Shown here: one piece after another, positions 44,119 through 51,293 of the stretch
Layout of the letters: each line of letters begins with the position of its first letter
Numbering within the stretch: the stretch's first letter is position 1
DNA from: an uncultured Methylococcaceae bacterium
Lineage (GTDB): Bacteria; Pseudomonadota; Gammaproteobacteria; Methylococcales; Methylococcaceae
Direction: 5' to 3'
DNA length: 55,852 bases
Assembly: GCA_903859815.1 (NCBI GenBank)
Contig: CAIOOA010000223.1
Coordinates: 1 to 55,852, forward strand
Notes under the pieces: generated by a model
What the model saw: only the letters and a program-made list of their open reading frames with translations
Told to the model about the DNA's origin: nothing
The model's database searches: none
Made by a program: the position numbers and the translations under genes

Positions 44119-44900
44119 ACCGCACCTCCCTTGCGTTTGTTCAGATAATCCTCTAAAGACATGGGTTGGCGGCGAGTTGCCGGGGTGGAACGCTTAGGTG
44201 GAGGGCTGTCATGCATGGCGGTGACTTCGATCCTGCCGATATGGACATGCACTTCGTTCACGGTGGTTTCTTTGGGTTGGCTAGACCGGGAAACGCCTGC
44301 TTGATAAGCAGCGGGGCTGCCGGGTTTTTCTTCCTGTAGTTGTGGTGGGTAAGGCGTGTTTAACAAAGGCTGCGGCAAGCTTGCCTGTCCCTTATGACGA
44401 ACTTCCAAAGGTGGGTTGCCATCACCCCTCATAGTCTGTAATTGACTCACTTCCACTGGTTGTTCGCCACCCAAAGCGCCATTGCCGATTGACACAGACA
44501 CGATTGGCTTTGTAGGGTTTTGCGAAGTTTGGGTCACCGCTTGTTGATTGGCAAGGGATATGACTATAGGCTTGGTGACAGCCAAATGATCTTCCATCAC
44601 AGGCTTTGAAGGTTTGATCGGGTTATCGTTGGGTTTGCCCACATTTTCGGAAGCTTGGACAACCGATGGCTTGGCTGGTTGTTGAAACGTTGAAGCTTCG
44701 GCTAAGCGAGCAGTCACTTCGGCAATGGGTGAGGTTTGGCTAACATCCGCTTGAGGCGTGGAGGGATTCGGTGTGGAAACCACTTCACCGCTTTGCGCCC
44801 ATTCCAATGGACCAGCAAAGGGCAAACGCGCTTGGCTATGGATGGCGGAAGCTCCCCCCATCAAGGTTTGACTAGCAAGACGGTGCAACAATCCACTCAT
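44115..44900 (-). CDS. Pro/Gln/Ser-rich eCIS protein
   Basis: A 261-residue protein, low-complexity from about 40 to 200 (many Pro, Gln, Ser, Val), ending in a conserved-looking tail: VNEVHVHIGRIEVTAM then QPMSLEDYLNKRKGG. It starts at ATG 44900 within the previous stop (overlap of four bases). The tail motif is a known eCIS-cluster hallmark in my memory, but the function is unknown; a flexible tether or length-determining role is a guess. Confidence 0.75.
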   Translation of the reverse strand: MSGLLHRLASQTLMGGASAIHSQARLPFAGPLEWAQSGEVVSTPNPSTPQADVSQTSPIAEVTARLAEASTFQQPAKPSVVQASENVGKPNDNPIKPSKPVMEDHLAVTKPIVISLANQQAVTQTSQNPTKPIVSVSIGNGALGGEQPVEVSQLQTMRGDGNPPLEVRHKGQASLPQPLLNTPYPPQLQEEKPGSPAAYQAGVSRSSQPKETTVNEVHVHIGRIEVTAMHDSPPPKRSTPATRRQPMSLEDYLNKRKGGAV

Positions 44901-45616
44901 GCCAACACCCGCTCCAAATAGGCAGTCCTGCGCAGCTCTGACAGGGCCAAAATGTCTTGTTCGCGCCAACCATAGGCTTGCGCCAAGTGATGCACATCAT
45001 CCAACAAACGTGTCGCTTGCGCCTCGACCTCTTCCCACAGGTAATGAGCGATGTCGAAGGGTGCGGACCAGACATGCTTGCACATTTCGCAGGTGAAGTC
45101 GAAGGACAAGTCGGCTAATGGGTCGGCCTCTTCCAGTGCAGACTCCACGCGGTCAATCGACGGCAGCATGGCATCGTCTATCGATTGGGTATCGTCAGTG
45201 GGGATGAGGCAATGTTGCAACAGAGAACGGGCGGCGAGTTCAACATCGGGTTCGCCCACAATTTGCGCCAAATCCCGACTGTTAGGAGGGCGGAAATGGA
45301 ACCCATCCACGACAACAGGGAAACTCGCGGTTGGTTGAACATCCAGCAGATCAGAGGCATTTTGCTCAAACTCCAAACGTTCGCCGCATTGGGGGCAATC
45401 CAAATAAGCACGAAGACGGGGCCCAAACGTTTCCAAACGCAACTGTAACAAAGCCGCGTTGCGCCTTCCCAAGGGTTGGTCTGCGAGCAGGTCAGGATTT
45501 GTCTCCGGCAAGGCTAAGGCATACAACAATAGCGCCCGGTCAAGCGGATGCCGGTTGCGCCCGTATTCCCAAGCATGCAACAAGTCACTGGCCGCAGATG
45601 CAGTCATGGCGGGCAT
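44897..45616 (-). CDS. CXXC-containing eCIS baseplate-like protein
   Basis: A 239-residue protein with two Cys pairs (C74-P-Q-C77 and C176-E-M-C179) that could form a zinc ribbon, plus NRHPLDRALLLYALA at the start and YGWREQDILALSELRR at the end. Resembles the T4 gp26/gp28-type baseplate proteins reported in eCIS. It abuts the tube gene. The structural assignment is tentative; the zinc site is seen as a motif only. Confidence 0.78.
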   Translation of the reverse strand: MPAMTASAASDLLHAWEYGRNRHPLDRALLLYALALPETNPDLLADQPLGRRNAALLQLRLETFGPRLRAYLDCPQCGERLEFEQNASDLLDVQPTASFPVVVDGFHFRPPNSRDLAQIVGEPDVELAARSLLQHCLIPTDDTQSIDDAMLPSIDRVESALEEADPLADLSFDFTCEMCKHVWSAPFDIAHYLWEEVEAQATRLLDDVHHLAQAYGWREQDILALSELRRTAYLERVLA

Positions 45617-46140
45617 TACAGCGGTTCGTTGAAGCTCGGCTCGGTCGGTTCGGTGACATCATAATCACGTTCCCAACCCTCGTTTTCCAATTTGATGTGT
45701 TGGATGGCAATGGCGTTGGCATTGGCATCCAAATCGGGCATGGCTTGGAATTCCGAAACCCAGCAACGGAAAACTTTGTAGGCCAAAGCAAGCTGTCCGG
45801 CTTCGTTGTAGATTTCAATGATGATGTCCTTGCGGAAATCTTTCAGAGACACTTCCGCTCCTAAGCCAGAACCGAAATTCCAGACTTTGTTGGCCCATTT
45901 TTCAAACTCGGTGTCGTGGGTGACACCTCGTTCCAGCGTGATGGCTTCAAACTTGGTGCGTCCCGGGGATTTGCGCGACGTGGACGGGTCACCGCCCTCC
46001 CGATGTTCGACCAATTCAGTCGAACGCTTAAGTGAACCAACCTTGGAAATGCCGGCGACATAGCGGCCATCCCATTTCACCCGGAATTTAAAATTTTTAT
46101 AAGGATCAAACCGTTGTGCATTAATTGAAAACTGTGCCAT
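45616..46140 (-). CDS. Tail tube protein (gp19-like)
   Basis: A 174-residue T4 gp19-like inner-tube protein. It contains FKFRVKWDGRYVAGISKVGS, the central TLERGVTHDTEFEKWANKVW and the C-terminal FRCWVSEFQAMPDLDANANA block. Placement next to the sheath is standard. The ATG shares a base with the preceding stop of the CXXC gene in the opposite sense of reading order. Confidence 0.94.
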   Translation of the reverse strand: MAQFSINAQRFDPYKNFKFRVKWDGRYVAGISKVGSLKRSTELVEHREGGDPSTSRKSPGRTKFEAITLERGVTHDTEFEKWANKVWNFGSGLGAEVSLKDFRKDIIIEIYNEAGQLALAYKVFRCWVSEFQAMPDLDANANAIAIQHIKLENEGWERDYDVTEPTEPSFNEPL

Positions 46141-46154
46141 GGATGTTCTCCTTG

Positions 46155-47717
46155 TCAGGCCTGGATCTGGCCTGCCAATTGTTGGATTTTGATGACGACG
46201 AACTCAGCCGGTTTCAGCGGTGCAAACCCAACCACGATATTGACAATCCCTAAATTGATGTCATTTTGAGTGGTGGTTTCCCGGTCACATTTGACGAGGT
46301 AAGCCTCCCTAGGGGTTTTGCCTTGGAATGCGCCCTGACGGAAAAGATTTTGCATGAAGGCACCGATATTGAGCCTGATCTGAGCCCATAAAGGTTCGTC
46401 ATTCGGCTCGAACACGACCCATTGCGTACCTCGGTAAAGGCTTTCCTCTATATATAACGCAGTTCGCCGCACGGGTAGGTACTTCCATTCGGATGCCAGC
46501 AAATCGGCCCCTGCCAAGGTCCTGGCCCCCCATACGACATTGCCGGCCACCGGGAAACTACGCAGACAATTCAGACCTAAGGGATTGAGCCGCCCATTTT
46601 CCCCGTCGGTGAGGGTATAGGTAAACCCTTGCACCCCTGAAAATGATGCATCCAAGCCGGCTGGGGCTTTCCACACCCCTCGCTGTGCATCGGTGCGAGC
46701 GATGATGCCCGCCACCGTGCCGCAAGAGGCAAAACTGCTGAGGCGTAATTCGTTGAGAGGGTCGGGTATGCGCAGGCGTGGGAAGTAAGACACCGAGTTG
46801 CGTGCATTGTCGTTGCCAATCGCGGTGCGAATGGCATTCACTCCAGTCTCCGCCGTCGTGACCGCCGTACTCGGGTTGGCCGTCCATGAATCGGGCGGGT
46901 CGACGATCAAGACAGCCCGTCGGGTCTGACAATAAGCGGCCGCAGCGGCCCATGTCGCGTTGGCCACCTCGGTGGTCGAGGACAGGGGAGGGATGCACAG
47001 CAAATTGAATAAGTCTGACGAATCAAGGGCATAAATACCCGTCCGTGCCGCCTGATTGCCAGTGATTTCAGCATCGGTGACCGCGCTGCCATCATCGTTG
47101 GCTGTTCCCACCGCCGCCACGGTCGCATTGTTAGGTCTTTCGCCAGCAGGGGCTGAAGTCCTGACCCTCACGAAACTCGATTCCTGCGCCAGCACGGTGT
47201 TGACAAAACGAGGGTCAGATGCTTGACCCGACACGTTGCGGAATGTTTCCGAGGCGATGACCTTGGTACTGCCCGGAACTTCGAGACGCTGGATCGTCAA
47301 ATTGAATAATGATGTGTTGGCAACATCTCTGGTGGCATGGTCAACGATGGCTCTCAAAGAAGCGCCCCACGTCCCTGGACTGGAAGCCTCCAGAACCAAG
47401 TTGCCAGTGGCTGTCACCAGCGTGATGGTCGGGGTACTGGCGGCCACATTGCCATTAAATACACGCACAATAATCGCATCGGTTCCGCCATTCTGAAAAA
47501 ACTGGCTGACCGCATAACTCATTGTGCTCAATCGGCTAAGTCCGCCAAATAATTGGGTGAATTCGGCAAAACTCTGAATTCGCACCGCTTGGTTGACAGG
47601 GCCTTGTGCGGCCCGGCCAATGAAGGCAGTGATCGAGGTGGCAACTGCGGTGATCGTGCGTACCCCACTGGGTACTTCTTCTATATAAACACCTGGGTAC
47701 GACAGCGCGACAGGCAT
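46155..47717 (-). CDS. Contractile tail sheath protein
   Basis: A 520-residue sheath subunit. Diagnostic pieces: YPGVYIEEVPSGVRTITAVA at the start, ITAFIGRAAQGPVNQ, FFQNGGTDAIIVRVF, and toward the end GARTLAGADLLASEWKYLPV and RRTALYIEESLYRGTQWVVF, which place the protein in the phage tail sheath family. Only one sheath gene is seen, whereas some eCIS have several. It follows the first small gene by 57 bases. Confidence 0.97.
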   Translation of the reverse strand: MPVALSYPGVYIEEVPSGVRTITAVATSITAFIGRAAQGPVNQAVRIQSFAEFTQLFGGLSRLSTMSYAVSQFFQNGGTDAIIVRVFNGNVAASTPTITLVTATGNLVLEASSPGTWGASLRAIVDHATRDVANTSLFNLTIQRLEVPGSTKVIASETFRNVSGQASDPRFVNTVLAQESSFVRVRTSAPAGERPNNATVAAVGTANDDGSAVTDAEITGNQAARTGIYALDSSDLFNLLCIPPLSSTTEVANATWAAAAAYCQTRRAVLIVDPPDSWTANPSTAVTTAETGVNAIRTAIGNDNARNSVSYFPRLRIPDPLNELRLSSFASCGTVAGIIARTDAQRGVWKAPAGLDASFSGVQGFTYTLTDGENGRLNPLGLNCLRSFPVAGNVVWGARTLAGADLLASEWKYLPVRRTALYIEESLYRGTQWVVFEPNDEPLWAQIRLNIGAFMQNLFRQGAFQGKTPREAYLVKCDRETTTQNDINLGIVNIVVGFAPLKPAEFVVIKIQQLAGQIQA

Positions 47718-47774
47718 GATAGTCTCTCCATTTAAAATGGTTGCGAGGGTAGGGCCGGACTCATTGAGCCACCG

Positions 47775-48170
47775 CTACGGCGTGGCATCGCGGGCAACTA
47801 GAATCTGGATGTTGGCCGGCTTGTCCGTACTGGAATTACTGAATTTGAGTTGGCGGGGCGCTAAGCCGAACAAGGCCACACTGCCGCCAGAAAAGATTTG
47901 AGGACTGTCCAAAATCACCGTCGTGGCAGAATCCGCAGCGCCGTCATTTGCTTTGAAGCTAAGGTGTGGGCCATAGCTGGAAGAACTGATGGTGAGCAAG
48001 TGGATGGAATTTGCCGCCCCAGACTGAATATTGACGAGCTTGTTGGTGTCACCGGGGGCGATGGTGACATCAATACGGTCTATGCCCTCTGCTTCAATGG
48101 GCGACCTAGAAATCGACAATGCAGCACTATCAGTCACTTGCACCGTCATCGACCAGCTTAACGTAGCCAT
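47775..48170 (-). CDS. Small beta-rich unknown protein, first gene of the eCIS run
   Basis: A 131-residue protein beginning MATLSWSMTVQVTDSAALSI with beta-strand-like alternation. No signal peptide or known domain. The start is set at ATG 48170, behind AAGGAG (spacing six). It is the first gene downstream of the putative promoter and might be a shell or decoration component, but this is unsupported. Confidence 0.75.
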   Translation of the reverse strand: MATLSWSMTVQVTDSAALSISRSPIEAEGIDRIDVTIAPGDTNKLVNIQSGAANSIHLLTISSSSYGPHLSFKANDGAADSATTVILDSPQIFSGGSVALFGLAPRQLKFSNSSTDKPANIQILVARDATP

Positions 48171-48486
48171 CAGCATCTCCTTGAATATACTGTGTTTGCA
48201 TAGCATTCAATCGAACAGCACTTGCTTGCGACGTTTCCAACGCTTGGCTACATTTCAATTGGGATTATAGCCAATAACTGAATAGTCTATCAAAATGCTC
48301 AGTAATTTATAACGATTAATTTTGGGTTAGTCAAGAGGTGAAACGATAATAATTTCAAGCAAACCAAGCTTTGCCACTCCGAATTTAAGTCAAAGCAAGC
48401 ATTGACGCTCCGGTCAACGCGAAATTGCTTGCCCCAAGGCATGGAATTCCATACCTTATATCTATTCAAATCTTATGGAGTGTGCC
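48171..48486. other. Intergenic control region of eCIS and toxin-antitoxin pair
   Basis: Contains the eCIS promoter (48264-48293), a lone GTCAAAGCAAGC half-repeat (about 48390-48416) and the ribosome site of the plus-strand antitoxin gene. Confidence 0.7.
48264..48293 (-). promoter_or_regulatory. Sigma-70 promoter of the eCIS run
   Basis: On the minus strand TTGATA (48293-48288), an 18-base spacer and TATAAT (48269-48264) match five and six of the six consensus bases. The start codon of the first gene is about 95 bases downstream. No second promoter is obvious inside the 27-kb run. Confidence 0.65.
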
Positions 48487-48726
48487 ATGGCCTTGTCCAT
48501 CCAAATTGATCCCATCCTTGAAGCCCAAATCGCCCAGGAAGCCAAACGGCTCGGCATGTCCGAGGCCGATTTCGTAAAAGACACGCTGGAACGGGCTTTG
48601 GGCTTTAAAAACCCTTATCAACTTTTACAGCAAGTGCGCAGCGGCACACCGACAGGCGATCCAAATGCCTCGGAAAATACCGGAGAGAAATTCAAGGCAA
48701 AACTCCATGCGCAGCATACTTCTTGA
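48487..48726 (+). CDS. Ribbon-helix-helix antitoxin
   Basis: An about 79-residue protein starting MALSIQIDPILEAQIAQEAK, with the RHH-like AKRLGMSEADFVKDTLERAL and a disordered C-terminus, as in VapB/CopG antitoxins. GGAG lies upstream of ATG 48487. It overlaps the PIN gene by 20 bases, the usual TA arrangement. Confidence 0.78.
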   Translation: MALSIQIDPILEAQIAQEAKRLGMSEADFVKDTLERALGFKNPYQLLQQVRSGTPTGDPNASENTGEKFKAKLHAQHTS

Positions 48727-49125
48727 TACCGGCCCTTTGGTTGCCTTATTCGCCACCGACGATAAACATCATGCCCGATTCGATGCCTTGGTACTCGCCT
48801 GGCGCCAAAAGGATTGCATCTGGTCACGACTTGGCCCTGCGTTGTGGAAGCGGCCTATTTATTGCCGTCACCCCAGCGATTCGAAATGTTGCAATGGATT
48901 GGGATTGGCGGCGCGGCAGTCTATCCTTTCGATCCCCGCCACCTTGGCGATATGGTCAAATGGATGCAACGCTATACGGAGCGGAATAAGCGTGAGATGG
49001 ATTTAGCCGATGCCTCTTTGTATTGGCTTGCCGTAGAAAGTGGGATCACCGAAATAATGACCATTGATGTCAACGATTTTACCCGCTACCGGCTCCCCGA
49101 CGGCCGTGCGTTCACCTTGCTATGA
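48707..49125 (+). pseudogene. PIN-domain (VapC-like) toxin, frameshifted
   Basis: The first part MRSILLDTGPLVALFATDD is a PIN start (Asp7). The frame breaks near 48807-48810 (run AAAA): the C-terminal part WPCVVEAAYLL and NKREMDLADASLYWLA continues in another frame to 49125. One extra A would restore a continuous RQKGLHLVTTWP protein, so either a natural mutation or a sequencing error in the homopolymer is possible. Confidence 0.75.
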
Positions 49126-49240
49126 TAAATCCATGCCCAATAAACGCCTTACGAAGGAAAATGATTCACAAATTACACCGAATAGGTTGCTGAGTTTTCT
49201 AGATGAATTGGAATTACTTCCATTTTCCACCCGTAGCCCT

Positions 49241-49790
49241 CGTAGGGCGCGAGCGGCTCCACCGCGTATTGCGCCGAATGCCGAATCCTGCCGCAAGCAA
49301 GGGGTTGATAATTATTCTCATCAAACTTTATTCCCCAACACAATCCATTACCATTATCCGCGTTTCCCTAAAACAGTATCAACGGTCTGGAACGATGCCC
49401 AATCCAATGGATAAATACCCCGTTCCACATACCGATGGAAACTTGAATAAGGCCAGTCAGACACCCGCCCAACCAAGCCATGTTTAACCAAGTTGATATG
49501 GCAATAATCGACGAAAAGGCCGGCGTCTAGGGGTTTCACGCACCACGGTACGGAGACTACAACATGGCGTATCAAACAATCGTTGGGATACCTTTCCAAG
49601 AGGAAACAGAACAAAAAAAGTACCGCCAAGCACTCGATAACATCGGTAGTTTGGCATGGGCGAGCCTAAAAGATTGAGGGTTTAATCAACAATATAACAT
49701 CATAGGTGGAATAGCGGTTTAGTCAACTCCATCAATTCTTCTCATTCCCCCATACGGCGCAATACGCGGCGGAGCCGCTCGCACCCTACG
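49241..49790. mobile_element. REP-bounded remnant of a RAYT-type transposase, copy 1
   Basis: The ends 49241-49276 and 49755-49790 are inverted repeats with two mismatches over 36 bases. Inside, on the minus strand (49354-49629), is a remnant of a REP-associated tyrosine transposase: [16 protein letters not shown] joins directly to [20 protein letters not shown], so the catalytic middle is missing. A second copy with the same join is at 52999-53550. Confidence 0.8.
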
Positions 49791-49977
49791 AGTGCGCCTT
49801 ACCGCGTTGTTCATGCTGCTGCAATGGTTTTCGGGGACAAAACGAGACTACCTCTCTTCCACTTAATGCTTGTTTCTCTTGAATATCTTTACAAATTGCA
49901 TTGGTATCAAAGTTAAACTGACGAGCATAATCTTCACGGATTTGGTGAAGTTCCTCGATTATTGCGTCTTGCTTCAT
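49786..49977 (-). CDS. Antitoxin-like partner of the PIN toxin
   Basis: A 63-residue protein, MKQDAIIEELHQIREDYARQ at the start and SGREVVSF, resembling short antitoxins of VapC-type pairs. Downstream of the toxin gene by two bases. The last about six residues come from the REP repeat, so the original end appears to have been replaced. Confidence 0.7.
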   Translation of the reverse strand: MKQDAIIEELHQIREDYARQFNFDTNAICKDIQEKQALSGREVVSFCPRKPLQQHEQRGKAHS

Positions 49978-49979
49978 AA

Positions 49980-50453
49980 TTACACCTTTAGTAATTCTTG
50001 CGGGGTACAGATTATCGGCGGTTCAAAACCATTCGAGCGACATAAGGCTTCAATTCTTGGGCGAAGTTCTGCGTTGTTAATGTGGGTACAATTCCAAGTC
50101 AGCAAATACTCAATGCCGTGAACTGCGGCTACAGCAATATGGAATGCGTCAAGCTGCGCTTTCTCTGGAATTGGAATTTGCTCAATTAAGATTCGAGCAA
50201 GTAGGCCAACTTCATCGGTAACATTGAGTTCGGGAATTCCCTCAATCGCAGCCAGCCGATTGCTTGCGGCGATGGGATCACCTGCGGATGCTTCTCGCAA
50301 GACAAACTCCGATATCACTAGATAAAAGTCCTGTTTTCGGGTTTCCCACCACTCTTGGGTTAGCTCCTGGTTTGCAGTGGCTATCAAGTCCCGGCTTCTT
50401 CTCGCGGTAAGATAGCTAGGAATGGATGTTTCTATATAAATTCGTGGCTTCAT
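49980..50453 (-). CDS. PIN-domain toxin (VapC-like)
   Basis: A 157-residue PIN ribonuclease-like protein beginning MKPRIYIETSIPSYLTARRS, with LDAFHIAVAAVHGIEYLLTW as the second acidic block. It is probably a type II toxin with the protein at 49786-49977. The pair is enclosed by two direct copies of one repeat (49664-49806 and 50465-50607). Confidence 0.82.
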   Translation of the reverse strand: MKPRIYIETSIPSYLTARRSRDLIATANQELTQEWWETRKQDFYLVISEFVLREASAGDPIAASNRLAAIEGIPELNVTDEVGLLARILIEQIPIPEKAQLDAFHIAVAAVHGIEYLLTWNCTHINNAELRPRIEALCRSNGFEPPIICTPQELLKV

Positions 50454-50464
50454 ATCAAGGCCAG

Positions 50465-50620
50465 CCTAAAAGATTTAGGGTTTAATCATAAATGTAACAT
50501 CATAGGCGGAATAGCGGTTTAGTCATCTCCACCAATTGTTCTCATTCCCCCATGCGGCGCAATACGCGGCGGAGCCGCTCGCACCCTACGAGTGCGTCTT
50601 ACCGCGTTACGAATGCGACT
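50465..50620. repeat. Solo copy of the RAYT-element right end
   Basis: This sequence matches 49664-49806 and 53425-53558 closely (GCCTAAAAGATT ... GCAATACGCGGCGGAGCCGC), but no transposase remnant is attached. Confidence 0.8.
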
Positions 50621-50636
50621 TACCACGTTGCTAAGC

Positions 50637-51053
50637 TTAAAATTTATCGATGGTTAATCCAATTTCTTGCCCATACGAGACTTCCAAAATATGACCATCA
50701 GGATCATTTATGAAAGCCCAATATCCAACAGGATAACCTGAGTCTGTGGCATCTTTAGCTAATATTCCCTCCTGTTTAGCCTGTTCACATAAACGATCAA
50801 CCTCACTTTTATCCTTGCAGCCAATACCTAGATGCGCAAAAGGCCCTAGGATAGGCATAGGGTTTTCACTTTGGACTAACACTAGAACGAAAGGGCGAGT
50901 TCTATCGGATAACCAAACAACTCGTTTGTCAATCTCTTTATCTAATCGCTCATGCACGACTGACATGTTTGCATAGCGTTTGTAAAAACTAATGCTCAAG
51001 TCAATATTTTTTGCAGATAAAGCAATGTGTGTAAAACCAACATCATTTCTCAT
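50637..51053 (-). CDS. VOC-family (glyoxalase/bleomycin-resistance) protein
   Basis: A 138-residue protein with FTHIALSAKNIDLSISFYKR at the start and FINDPDGHILEVSYGQEIG at the end, giving the paired betaalphabeta fold with His and Glu metal ligands of the VOC superfamily. The substrate is unknown. The start ATG 51053 follows an open frame with a weak ribosome site. Confidence 0.85.
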   Translation of the reverse strand: MRNDVGFTHIALSAKNIDLSISFYKRYANMSVVHERLDKEIDKRVVWLSDRTRPFVLVLVQSENPMPILGPFAHLGIGCKDKSEVDRLCEQAKQEGILAKDATDSGYPVGYWAFINDPDGHILEVSYGQEIGLTIDKF

Positions 51054-51293
51054 AATTTTTAGTAGAGCCTTATTGTTGAGTTCAGGCTGCTGCCCGTCAG
51101 GGTCGTCGCGCCTAAGGTGAATGCTTAACTTCCTACCCACAAGTAACAAAGCTGGACGGTATTTGCAATCCCATCCGTAACGTTCTGTGCTATATCCTAT
51201 GCCATGACTTAGCACAAAACATTAGCGGTGGGGTTGCAAACCCCGCCGCGCTTCGGCCGGAACGCTCGTCCGGGTCCCGAGAAACCCTTCCGC

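Larger units (their letters stand above)
21452..48170 (-). other. Extracellular contractile injection system (eCIS) locus
   Basis: Twenty-one genes on one strand with overlaps or short gaps: sheath, tube, terminator cap, AAA ATPase, two DUF4157 proteins, LysM/CIS-tube adaptor, gpD hub, gpV spike, PAAR tip, gp25, two wedge proteins, gpI-like, DUF6519 and a glycosyltransferase-like protein. The composition matches phage-tail-derived eCIS (Afp/PVC/MAC relatives). Head, packaging and lysis genes are missing, as are T6SS membrane-complex genes. A promoter is found at 48264-48293. Confidence 0.93.

Noticed and set aside
21452-48170. Prophage or T6SS interpretation of the tail genes
   Set aside because: No capsid, portal, terminase, integrase or lysis genes and no TssJLM/ClpV; DUF4157, DUF4255 with AAA ATPase and CIS-tube domains are eCIS hallmarks.
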